From: PALSA-555 sp035468285
GTDB lineage: Bacteria; Actinomycetota; Acidimicrobiia; IMCC26256; PALSA-555
Length of the DNA: 6,350 nucleotides
Reading direction: 5' to 3'
Assembly (NCBI GenBank): GCA_035468285.1
Contig: DATISY010000102.1
Coordinates: 1 to 6,350, forward strand
Part shown: in pieces, positions 1 to 5,665 of the stretch
Layout: each line of letters opens with the position of its first letter
Numbering within the stretch: the first letter of the stretch is position 1
Translations under genes and position numbers: made by a program
The notes under the pieces: generated by a model
The model's input: only the letters and a program-made list of their open reading frames with translations
What the model was told of the DNA's origin: nothing
Databases searched by the model: none

Positions 1-333
1 CGCGGCATCGGCCTCGGCCACAAGCTGCGCGCCTACCGTCTCCAGGACCAGGGTCGCGACACCGTGGAAGCCAACGTCGAGCTCGGCTTCCCCGTCGACT
101 CCCGCGAGTACGGGATCGGCTCCCAGATCCTCGTCGACCTCGGCATCACCACCATGCGGCTCATGACGAACAATCCCTCCAAGTACGGCGGCCTCGAGGG
201 CTACGGTCTCGAGATCGTGGAACGGGTCCCGCTGCGCACCGAACCCACCGACGAGAACATCTCGTACCTGCGGGCCAAGCAGGACAAGCTCGGCCACTAC
301 CTCGACATCGACGGCGGACACGGCGGGATCTGA
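1..333 (+). CDS. ribA: GTP cyclohydrolase II, C-terminal part (RibA, or RibA half of RibBA), 5' truncated by window
   Basis: This enzyme opens the imidazole ring of GTP, releasing formate and pyrophosphate, to give the first committed riboflavin precursor in the cytoplasm. The reading frame is open from base 1 and ends at TGA 331-333, giving the last 110 residues. The visible part begins with the RGIGLGHKLRAY active-site motif; the Arg of this RGIGL segment is a catalytic residue in characterised GTP cyclohydrolases II. It continues through the conserved segments LQDQGRDTVEAN, LGFPVDSREYGIG, RLMTNNPSK and YGLEIVERVPL, and ends with a short hydrophilic tail. The zinc-binding cysteines and any N-terminal DHBP synthase (RibB) domain lie upstream, outside the window, so single-domain RibA cannot be told from bifunctional RibBA; the latter is common in actinobacteria. 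ribH follows with no gap, which supports a riboflavin operon. Confidence 0.95.
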   Translation, partial: RGIGLGHKLRAYRLQDQGRDTVEANVELGFPVDSREYGIGSQILVDLGITTMRLMTNNPSKYGGLEGYGLEIVERVPLRTEPTDENISYLRAKQDKLGHYLDIDGGHGGI

Positions 334-828
334 GTGGGGGAGTACGCACCACCGGCCGAACCGGTCGACGCGTCCGACATGCGCCTCGCGATCGTCGCGG
401 GCCGCTTCAACGACCACGTCACCGCACCCCTCCTCGACGGGGCCCTCGCCACCCTCGACGCCCACGGCCTCGACCCGGCCACCGTCCCCGTCTACTGGGT
501 GCCGGGCGCGTTCGAGATCCCGCTCCTCGCCAAACGGCTCGCGTGCTCCGGCACCGTCGACGCCGTCATCACCCTCGGCGCGGTGATCCAGGGCGACACG
601 GCCCACTTCGAGTACGTCGCCGGCCCCTGCGCCGCCGGCATCGCCCAGGCCGCGCTCGACACCGGCGTCCCCATCGCGTTCGGGGTCCTCACCACCCACG
701 ACGCCCAGCAGGCCCTCGACCGGGCGGGCGGCCCCGAGGGCAACAAGGGCGCCGAGGCGGCCACCACCGCCCTCGAGATGGTCGCCCTCCTCCGCACCCT
801 CCCGGCTGGCGCGGGACCCCGATGCTGA
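334..828 (+). CDS. ribH: 6,7-dimethyl-8-ribityllumazine synthase
   Basis: Lumazine synthase condenses 5-amino-6-ribitylaminouracil with 3,4-dihydroxy-2-butanone 4-phosphate to give the direct precursor of riboflavin. The 164-residue product has the expected family length and motifs: GRFN (23-26), PGAFEIP (57-63), the GAVIQGDTAHFEYV segment (82-95) with the catalytic His at 91, GVLTT (117-121), and GGPEGNKGAEAA (132-143), which contributes to phosphate binding. The chosen start is GTG 334, directly after the upstream TGA. An internal ATG at 379 (Met16, before RLAIVAGRF) would also keep the whole fold, but neither site has a strong Shine-Dalgarno, so the abutting start implies translational coupling. 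The last codons overlap hisG by 7 nt. Icosahedral or pentameric assembly is usual in the family but cannot be judged here. Confidence 0.97.
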   Translation: MGEYAPPAEPVDASDMRLAIVAGRFNDHVTAPLLDGALATLDAHGLDPATVPVYWVPGAFEIPLLAKRLACSGTVDAVITLGAVIQGDTAHFEYVAGPCAAGIAQAALDTGVPIAFGVLTTHDAQQALDRAGGPEGNKGAEAATTALEMVALLRTLPAGAGPRC

Positions 829-1697
829 GCCTCGTGCTCCCCAAGGGCTCCCTCGAGCACGCCACCCTCGAGCTGTTCGAGGACGCCGACCTCGCGGTGC
901 AACGCTCCTCCGACGTCGACTACCGCGCCACGATCGACGACCCCCGCGTCACCGACGTGCGGATCCTCCGCCCCCAGGAGATCCCCCGGTACGTCGCCGA
1001 CGGCCGCTTCGACCTCGGCATCACCGGCCGCGACTGGATCGAGGAGACCGGCGCCGCCGTCGACTCCCTCGCCGAGCTCCACTACTCGAAGGCCACCGCC
1101 CGACCCATCCGGGTCGTCCTCGCCGTCGCCGCCGACGCGCCCGCCCAGGCCGTCACCGACCTCCCGGCCGGTGTCCGGGTCCACACCGAGTACCCCGAGC
1201 TGACCCGCCGCTACTTCGCCCAGCACGGCATCGACGCCGACGTGTCGCTGTCCTACGGCGCCACCGAAGCCAAGGTGCCCGACATCGCCGACGCCGTCGT
1301 CGAGATCACCGAGACCGGCCGGGCGCTGCGCGCCGCGGGCCTCAAGGTCATCGACACGATGCTCCTCTCCTACACCGAGCTGATCGCGAACCCCGCGGCC
1401 CACGCCGACCCCGACAAGCGCAAGGCCATGGAGCAGCTCCAGACGCTCCTCACCGGCGCGCTCGAAGCCCGGGGGCGGGTGCTGCTGAAGCTCAACGTCG
1501 ACGAGGCCAGCCTCGCCGCGGTCATCGACCTGCTCCCCGCGTTGAAGGCCCCGACCGTCTCGAAGCTCTTCGGCGACGACGCGTACGCCGTCGAGACCGT
1601 CGTCGCCAAGAACGAGATCAACATCCTCATCCCCGAGCTCAAGGAACGCGGCGCGACGGGGATCATCGAGCTCCCCATCGCCAAGATCGTGCACTGA
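822..1697 (+). CDS. hisG: ATP phosphoribosyltransferase, long form (HisG)
   Basis: HisG catalyses the first, committed step of histidine synthesis: ATP plus PRPP gives N1-(5-phosphoribosyl)-ATP and pyrophosphate. ATG 822 gives 291 residues beginning MLSLVLPKGSLE, the canonical HisG N-terminus. Visible motifs are DLGITGRDW (64-72), YGATEAKVPDIADAVVEI (145-162), and the PRPP-binding loop ETGRALRAAGL (164-174). The length, together with a C-terminal part from about residue 215 (RVLLKLNV, ALKAPTVSKLF, and ELKERGATGIIELPIAKIV at the end), marks the long form. Its ACT-like regulatory domain is the site of histidine feedback inhibition and means no HisZ partner is needed. The reading frame is open further upstream as far as 543, but that part reads Arg/His-rich and overlaps ribH, so it is not the real N-terminus. 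The gene overlaps ribH by 7 nt. hisE, often beside hisG in actinobacteria, is not in the window. Confidence 0.97.
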   Translation: MLSLVLPKGSLEHATLELFEDADLAVQRSSDVDYRATIDDPRVTDVRILRPQEIPRYVADGRFDLGITGRDWIEETGAAVDSLAELHYSKATARPIRVVLAVAADAPAQAVTDLPAGVRVHTEYPELTRRYFAQHGIDADVSLSYGATEAKVPDIADAVVEITETGRALRAAGLKVIDTMLLSYTELIANPAAHADPDKRKAMEQLQTLLTGALEARGRVLLKLNVDEASLAAVIDLLPALKAPTVSKLFGDDAYAVETVVAKNEINILIPELKERGATGIIELPIAKIVH

Positions 1698-1698
1698 C

Positions 1699-1905
1699 GT
1701 GCCCGACCAGCACGGCCGTGTCGCCGCCTACGACAACCGCCGGGGCCTCGGCATCGTCGAGACCGACGACGGCACCCGGTACGGGTTCCACTGCACCGCC
1801 ATCGCCGACGGGACCCGCGACATCCCCGTTAGTGTCACCGTCACCTTCGCCGTCGTGCCGGGCCACGCCGGCGCCTGGGAGGCGGCCACGATCCGGGCCG
1901 TCTGA
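1699..1905 (+). CDS. Small cold-shock-domain (CspA-like) protein
   Basis: This 68-residue protein looks like a single cold-shock domain, a five-stranded OB fold that binds single-stranded RNA or DNA. Aligned by eye with CspA, GRVAAYDNRRGLGIVETDDGT (6-26) matches the first strands and the RNP1 motif (RGLGIV in place of KGFGFI). YGFHCTAIADG (28-38) matches RNP2 and the following loop, and VTVTFAVVPG (46-55) and WEAATI (60-65) match the last strands. It is divergent: aromatic positions of RNP1 are Leu and Ile, the canonical Trp is Tyr11, and only Phe30 and His31 of RNP2 are kept, so nucleic-acid binding may be weaker or altered. The GTG start is one base after the hisG stop with no clear Shine-Dalgarno, suggesting coupling to hisG. 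From memory, similar short divergent cold-shock proteins occur in other actinobacteria. A role in cold response is not shown. Confidence 0.8.
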   Translation: MPDQHGRVAAYDNRRGLGIVETDDGTRYGFHCTAIADGTRDIPVSVTVTFAVVPGHAGAWEAATIRAV

Positions 1906-1908
1906 CGG

Positions 1909-3735
1909 TCAGCCCGCCCCGTTCGCCGGGACCGTCCCCTTGATCCCGCTCCGACTCCGGGCCGGCCCGATCGTCCCGCTCAGGTTCGACGCGGTGTTCA
2001 CCAGCGCCACGTGCGACATGGCCTGCGGGAAGTTCCCGAGCATCCGACCCGCCGCCGGGTCGAACTCCTCGGCGAGCAACCCGACGTCGTTGCACAGGCC
2101 GATGAGCCGCCCGTACAGCGCCCGGGCCTCCGGCATGCGGCCCATCAACGCCAAGTTGTCGGCCAGCCAGAACGAGCAGGGGAGGAACGCCCCCTCACCC
2201 GGCGGGAGCCCGTCGACGCCGTTGGCGGTCTCGTAACGCTGCACGAACCCCTCACAGATCAGCTCCCGTTCGATCGCCGCGACGGTGCTCGCCACCCGCT
2301 CGTCGTCCGGCGGGAGGAACCCGACCAGCGGGATCATGAGCAGGCTCGCGTCGAGCGCGTCCGACCCGTAGTACTGCACGAACGCGTCCCGCTCGGTGTT
2401 GAAACCCTGCTCGCACACCTCGGCGTGGATCTCGTCGCGCACCGCGGCGAGGTGCGTGACGTCGCGGCCGAGGTCGGCGTGGAGCAACGTGATCGACTTC
2501 ACCGCCCGGTCGAACGCCACCCAGGCCATGACCTTCGAGTGCGTGAAATGTTGCGCGCCGCCCCGAACCTCCCAGATCCCCTCGTCGGGCTGACGCCACC
2601 CGTCCTCCAAGAAGTCCAGGATCGCGATCCCGACCCCCGAGACGCTGCGCTCGATCGTCATGCCCAGCTTGCGGCTCACATGGATCGTGTCCGCCACCTC
2701 GCCGTACACGTCGAGCTGGAACTGCGCCGACGCCGCGTTCCCGGTCCGCACCGGCCGCGACCCCTCGTACCCGGGGAGCCAGTCCAGCTCGAGCTCGGTC
2801 AGGCGACGCTCCCCGGCCGGCCCGTACATGATCTGCATCCGCTCCGGCGACCCCGCCACCGCCCGGACCAGCCACTCCCGCCAGGCGCGCGCCTCGGTCT
2901 CGTACCCGAGCGTCAGGAGCGCGTACAGCGAGAACGTGGCGTCACGCAGCCAGCAGAACCGGTAGTCCCAGTTCCGGACCCCGCCGACCCGCTCCGGCAA
3001 CGACGTCGTCGCCGCGGCGAGCAGCCCCCCGGTCGGCTGGTAGGTCAACGCCTTCAACGTGATCGCGGACCGTTGCACCAGCGGCGCCCACTCACCGTCG
3101 TACTTCGAGCGTGCCGACCAGCGCCGCCACCACTGGCTGGTCCGGTTCAGCGCCCCTTCGCAGTCCACCCGGCCCGGGAGCGGCTCCACCGACGTCTGGT
3201 AGGTCAGCACGAACCCGACCCGGTCCCGGGCCCGCACCGTGAAGTCGGACACGGTCCGCAGGTCCTCGCCCCGTGTCTTCACCGGGCTGTGCAACACCAC
3301 CGCGTCCGGGCCCCCGATGGCGTGCAACACCCCGTCGTGCTGATGCACCCACGGGACGATCGACCCGTAGTCGAACCGGAGCACCAGCTCCATCCGCATC
3401 GGCACCGTCCCCCGGATGCCCTCCACGATGCGGATCACGTCGATGTGCTCGTCGCGAATCGGCATGAAGTCGATGATCCGAACCGCGCCCTCCGGGGTCT
3501 CGAACTCCGTCTCGAGGATCAACGTCCCGTCCCGGTACTGACGCCGCGCCGCCCGGCCGCCTGCCTGGGGCGCGATGAGCCACCGGCCGTGGGACTCGTC
3601 CCCGACCAACGCGGCGAAGAACGCCGGACTGTCGAAGCGGGGCGCGCACATCCAGTCGATGGACCCGTCGTCAGCGACGAGCGCCGCGGTCTGGGTGTCA
3701 CCGATCAGCGCGTACTGCTCGATGCGCGAGGGCAT
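1909..3735 (-). CDS. Glycoside hydrolase family 15 protein (glucoamylase/trehalase type)
   Basis: The 608-residue product is a complete bacterial GH15 enzyme, an inverting alpha-glucosidase of the family that includes glucoamylases, glucodextranases and the mycobacterial GH15 trehalases. The N-terminus RIEQYALIGDTQTAALVADD (4-23), followed by GSIDWMCAPRFDSPAFFAALVG (24-45), opens the beta-sandwich domain. The (alpha/alpha)6 barrel carries RNWDYRFCWLRDA (254-266), the signature shared by bacterial trehalase and glucoamylase-like members. By family comparison, the general acid is Glu389 in DEGIWEVRG and the general base is one of Glu556/Glu557 in LLAEEFDP, followed by GNFPQAMSHVALVNTA. Both catalytic regions look intact. 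There is no signal peptide, so a cytoplasmic role on trehalose or a short alpha-glucan is likely; the exact substrate cannot be read from sequence. ATG 3735 fits the family start, although no good Shine-Dalgarno precedes it. It lies 13 nt after the DUF1844 gene on the same strand and is probably co-transcribed with it. Confidence 0.95.
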   Translation of the reverse strand: MPSRIEQYALIGDTQTAALVADDGSIDWMCAPRFDSPAFFAALVGDESHGRWLIAPQAGGRAARRQYRDGTLILETEFETPEGAVRIIDFMPIRDEHIDVIRIVEGIRGTVPMRMELVLRFDYGSIVPWVHQHDGVLHAIGGPDAVVLHSPVKTRGEDLRTVSDFTVRARDRVGFVLTYQTSVEPLPGRVDCEGALNRTSQWWRRWSARSKYDGEWAPLVQRSAITLKALTYQPTGGLLAAATTSLPERVGGVRNWDYRFCWLRDATFSLYALLTLGYETEARAWREWLVRAVAGSPERMQIMYGPAGERRLTELELDWLPGYEGSRPVRTGNAASAQFQLDVYGEVADTIHVSRKLGMTIERSVSGVGIAILDFLEDGWRQPDEGIWEVRGGAQHFTHSKVMAWVAFDRAVKSITLLHADLGRDVTHLAAVRDEIHAEVCEQGFNTERDAFVQYYGSDALDASLLMIPLVGFLPPDDERVASTVAAIERELICEGFVQRYETANGVDGLPPGEGAFLPCSFWLADNLALMGRMPEARALYGRLIGLCNDVGLLAEEFDPAAGRMLGNFPQAMSHVALVNTASNLSGTIGPARSRSGIKGTVPANGAG

Positions 3736-3748
3736 GCGAGCAGGGATG

Positions 3749-4210
3749 CTACGTGCCCGACCCCCCCGAGCTGCGCTCCTGCACCTGCACGAACGCCATC
3801 CGCAGCTGCGTCAACGCGTCACGCAACGGCTCCTCATGCTCACCCAGCCGCGACCCCAACGTCTCCACGATCGCCGCGACCGCGTCGATCGCGAGCGCCG
3901 CGTCCTCGAGCCGGGGCGCCTCACCCTCCGATTCGGGGACCAGGTGCAGCACCGCCAGCTGCCAGAGCCCGACCACGTGGTTGGCGATCAGGTCCACGAC
4001 CGGCGTCGCGGCCAGCTCGGCCCGCACCCGCCGCATCTCCGCCGCCAACGCCGCCTCGTCGGCCCCGTCACCGGCCCCACCGTCCGGCCCACCGGCCCCA
4101 GCACCGGGCCCGCCGGGCCCACCGCTGGGGGGAGGACCGGACCCGCTGGCCCCACCGGGACCAGGGTCCGTGGGGATGTGCTCACCGGAGGGTGTCCATA
4201 ATCCGCTCAC
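3749..4210 (-). CDS. DUF1844 family protein
   Basis: The product has 153 residues from GTG 4210. The N-terminus reads SGLWTPSGEHIPTD, then a low-complexity Gly/Pro/Ala tract fills about residues 16-50. From about residue 52 a mostly helical domain begins: LAAEMRRVRAEL, then TPVVDLIANHVVGLWQLAVLHL (69-90), EDAALAIDAVAAIVETLG (102-119), and EPLRDALTQLRMAFVQVQE (127-145). This pattern matches the DUF1844 proteins I recall next to infC in Streptomyces; the function of the family is not established. An upstream in-frame TTG (4234) would add eight residues, but GTG 4210 has a GAGGA Shine-Dalgarno at a spacing of 7 and TTG 4234 has none. There is no signal peptide, and the moderately hydrophobic helices are more likely packed than membrane-spanning. 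The gene is divergent from infC and precedes the GH15 gene by 13 nt. The family assignment is by eye. Confidence 0.8.
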   Translation of the reverse strand: MSGLWTPSGEHIPTDPGPGGASGSGPPPSGGPGGPGAGAGGPDGGAGDGADEAALAAEMRRVRAELAATPVVDLIANHVVGLWQLAVLHLVPESEGEAPRLEDAALAIDAVAAIVETLGSRLGEHEEPLRDALTQLRMAFVQVQERSSGGSGT

Positions 4211-4217
4211 ACTGATA

Positions 4218-4222
4218 TCCTC
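4218..4222 (-). promoter_or_regulatory. Shine-Dalgarno deciding the DUF1844 start
   Basis: On the minus strand this reads GAGGA, seven bases before GTG 4210. The upstream in-frame TTG at 4234 has no purine-rich element before it. The site therefore favours the shorter, 153-residue product. Confidence 0.7.
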
Positions 4223-4375
4223 GCTGCTCGACAACCGATGTGGGAAGTGGGACGTCCTTCCGCCGAACGCCAGACTGGCGAGAGACCGTCCCCACCCGGC
4301 CGGGACCCGTCTTTGCGGGCGACACCGAGTCCGGGTCCGTCCTTCGAGCCGGGGCCCTCAGCCCCGAGCCTGGTG

Positions 4376-4402
4376 GTGGCGGATGCTTCCTGCGTCCGCC
4401 AC
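4376..4402 (+). promoter_or_regulatory. Strong hairpin in the infC leader
   Basis: The arms GTGGCGGATGC (4376-4386) and GCGTCCGCCAC (4392-4402) form 11 consecutive pairs, one of them T-G, around the loop TTCCT. It ends 21 nt before the infC Shine-Dalgarno. No T-run follows (next bases TGTTCGCG), so it is not a standard intrinsic terminator. A translational control element, an RNA-protecting structure or a protein-binding site are all possible. Part of the 5' arm (4380-4386) can pair instead with the repeated GCGTCCG at 4408-4414. Confidence 0.65.
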
Positions 4403-4423
4403 TGTTCGCGTCCGGCAACTACC

Positions 4424-4431
4424 GAGGTGAT
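4424..4431 (+). promoter_or_regulatory. Extended Shine-Dalgarno of infC
   Basis: GAGGTGAT matches eight consecutive bases of the ideal anti-16S sequence. Its GAGG core ends seven bases before ATA 4435, the optimal spacing for that start. No ATG, GTG or TTG in the infC frame lies at a suitable distance, so this site identifies ATA as the start codon. Confidence 0.8.
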
Positions 4432-4434
4432 GAC

Positions 4435-5067
4435 ATAGCCACAGACGAAACCAGGATCAACGACCGCATCCGAGCCCGCGAAGTGCTGCTGATCGGCGGC
4501 GAAGGCGAACAGCTCGGCGTCAAGCCCCTCCCCGAGGCGATCGCCATTGCCCGCGCCGCGGAGCTCGACCTCGTGGAAGTTGCTCCCAACGCGAACCCGC
4601 CGGTCTGCCGGCTCATGGACTACAAGCGCTACGAGTACGAGCAGCAACAACGGCGAAAAGAGTCCCGCCGCAAGGCCACCCAGGTGGTCATCAAGGAGAT
4701 GAAGTTCCGACCCAAGATCGACGTGCACGACTACACGACCAAGATGCGCCACGTCGAACGGTTCCTCGCTGAAGGCAACAAGGTCAAGCTCACCATCATG
4801 TTCCGGGGCCGGGAGATGGCCCACCCCGAGCTGGGCCTCAAGATCCTGGAACGCATCGCGGACGAGGTCAACGAGATCGCGATGGTCGAGTCAGCCCCCC
4901 GCCAAGACGGACGAAACATGACCATGGTCCTCCATCCCCTCAAGCGAGACCACCGCAAGGCCAACGCAGCCAAGGCCGCCAAAGCCGCGGCACCCGCCGC
5001 GTCGACCTCGACCCCGTCCGTCGGGGAACCCGAACCGTCCATCAGCGCGTCCGCCAAGGAGACCTGA
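4435..5067 (+). CDS. infC: Translation initiation factor IF-3, AUA start
   Basis: IF3 binds the 30S subunit, prevents premature 50S joining and checks the start codon and initiator tRNA. The 210-residue product has the N-terminal domain TRINDRIRAREVLLIGGEG (6-24), EVAPNANPPVCRLMDYKRYEYE (48-69), a basic linker helix, and the C-terminal domain beginning IKEMKFRPKIDVHDYTTK, with VKLTIMFRGREMAHPELG and DGRNMTMVLHP. An Ala/Lys- then Ser/Pro-rich tail of about 38 residues follows, as in actinobacterial IF3. The start is inferred as ATA 4435: homologous proteins begin at this point (xTETRxN), and an eight-base Shine-Dalgarno lies at the right distance. The frame stays open upstream to GTG 4240, but those 65 residues are unlike IF3 and cover the leader hairpin. 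IF3 discriminates against non-AUG/GUG/UUG starts, so a rare start gives autoregulation, as shown for the AUU start of E. coli infC. The stop overlaps the rpmI ATG by one base. Confidence 0.95.
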   Translation: MATDETRINDRIRAREVLLIGGEGEQLGVKPLPEAIAIARAAELDLVEVAPNANPPVCRLMDYKRYEYEQQQRRKESRRKATQVVIKEMKFRPKIDVHDYTTKMRHVERFLAEGNKVKLTIMFRGREMAHPELGLKILERIADEVNEIAMVESAPRQDGRNMTMVLHPLKRDHRKANAAKAAKAAAPAASTSTPSVGEPEPSISASAKET

Positions 5068-5264
5068 TGCCGAAGCAGAAGACCCACCGCGGCGCCGCCA
5101 AACGGTTCAAGATCACCGGCCGAGGCAAGATCCTGCGCCGCCAGTCGTACCGATCCCATCTCCTCGAGAAGAAGTCCAGCCGCCGCACCCGGCGCCTCGG
5201 ACGCCAGAAGCAGGTCACCGGCGGCCAGAAGAAGCACGTGGAGCGTCTCCTCGGACGCGCCTAG
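5067..5264 (+). CDS. rpmI: 50S ribosomal protein L35
   Basis: L35 is a small, very basic protein of the large ribosomal subunit. The 65 residues match the usual length and pattern: MPKQKTHRGAAKRFKITGRG at the N-terminus, a central RRQSYRSHLLEKKSSRRTRRL, and the C-terminal KKHVERLLGRA. ATG 5067 shares its A with the infC TGA, and AAGGAG at 5056-5061, inside the end of infC, gives it a good ribosome-binding site at a spacing of 5. It is the second gene of the conserved infC-rpmI-rplT operon and is probably translationally coupled to infC. Confidence 0.98.
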   Translation: MPKQKTHRGAAKRFKITGRGKILRRQSYRSHLLEKKSSRRTRRLGRQKQVTGGQKKHVERLLGRA

Positions 5265-5302
5265 CGCCCCGACGGAGCCACCGATCACCAACAGGAGCAG
5301 TC

Positions 5303-5665
5303 ATGGCACGCGGCAAGCGTTCCGTCCACTCGAAGAAGCGCCGCCGACGGATCCTCGCGTCCGCCGAGGGCTACTCCGGCGCGCGCAGCCGCCACATCCG
5401 CGCCGCCAACGAACAGCTCCTCCACTCCGGCCAGTACGCCTACCGCGACCGCCGGGCCCGCAAAGGCGAGTTCCGCCGCCTCTGGATCGTCCGCATCAAC
5501 GCCGCGTGCCGCGACCACGACATCTCCTACTCCCGGTTCGTCGCCGGCCTCAAAGCCGCCGACATCGACGTCGACCGCAAGATCCTCGCCGACCTCGCGG
5601 TGCGCGACACCGCCGCGTTCGGTGCCCTCGTCACCCAGGCCCGCGCCGCGCTCGAAGCCGCTTGA
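5303..5665 (+). CDS. rplT: 50S ribosomal protein L20
   Basis: L20 binds 23S rRNA early in assembly of the large subunit. In E. coli and Bacillus it also represses its own operon by binding the mRNA. The 120 residues are full length: a basic N-terminal tail (MARGKRSVHSKKRRRRIL), then the helical AEGYSGARSRHIRAANEQLL, YAYRDRRARKGEFRRLWIVR, INAACRDHDISYSRFVAGL, and a C-terminal globular part ending at Ala120. AGGAG at 5293-5297 gives a clear ribosome-binding site with a spacing of 5 to ATG 5303. The 38 nt between rpmI and rplT show no terminator. The stop overlaps the inferred TTG start of the next gene. Confidence 0.98.
   Translation: MARGKRSVHSKKRRRRILASAEGYSGARSRHIRAANEQLLHSGQYAYRDRRARKGEFRRLWIVRINAACRDHDISYSRFVAGLKAADIDVDRKILADLAVRDTAAFGALVTQARAALEAA

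Larger units (their letters stand above)
4211..4434. promoter_or_regulatory. Divergent intergenic region and infC leader
   Basis: This 224-nt gap separates the divergent DUF1844 and infC genes and must hold promoters for both, unless the start assignments are wrong. On the + strand it contains a dyad CGCCAGACTGGCG (4268-4280), a palindrome CCCGGCCGGG (4295-4304), a possible pairing of GGACCCG (4303-4309) with CGGGTCC (4332-4338), a small stem GGGGC/GCCCC (4351-4355 with 4361-4365), and a strong hairpin at 4376-4402. The only -10-like hexamer I noticed for the + strand is TATCCT (4216-4221), with a poor -35 (TGTCCA, 4193-4198) 17 nt upstream; this is weak support. It would give a leader of roughly 200 nt. 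IF3-L35-L20 operons are regulated through their leaders in other bacteria, but this one matches no leader motif I can name. Confidence 0.55.

Noticed and set aside
543..821. Upstream extension of the hisG frame
   Set aside because: The added sequence is Arg/His/Pro-rich, overlaps ribH, and HisG homology begins exactly at ATG 822.
492..1694. 400-codon - strand frame opposite ribH and hisG
   Set aside because: The product is Gly/Val/Asp-rich low complexity and lies opposite two clear enzyme genes; it is a GC-driven shadow.
1958..1969. 12-nt palindrome CGGGCCGGCCCG near the end of the GH15 gene
   Set aside because: It lies within coding sequence and is composed only of G and C; such palindromes are expected by chance at this composition, and no T-run follows.
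2011..4215. Very long + strand open frame (734 codons) opposite the GH15 and DUF1844 genes
   Set aside because: Its translation is Arg/Pro/His-rich with no recognisable domain, and it is the mirror of real - strand genes whose GC-biased third positions suppress stops.
4376..4402. Intrinsic terminator before infC
   Set aside because: The stem is strong, but the following bases TGTTCGCG are not a T-run.
4240..4434. 65-residue N-terminal extension of IF3 from GTG 4240
   Set aside because: It has no IF3 similarity, covers the hairpin region, and the Shine-Dalgarno at 4424-4431 points to ATA 4435.
5265..5302. Possible regulatory element between rpmI and rplT
   Set aside because: Only a Shine-Dalgarno (AGGAG, 5293-5297) is visible; there is no hairpin or promoter-like sequence.
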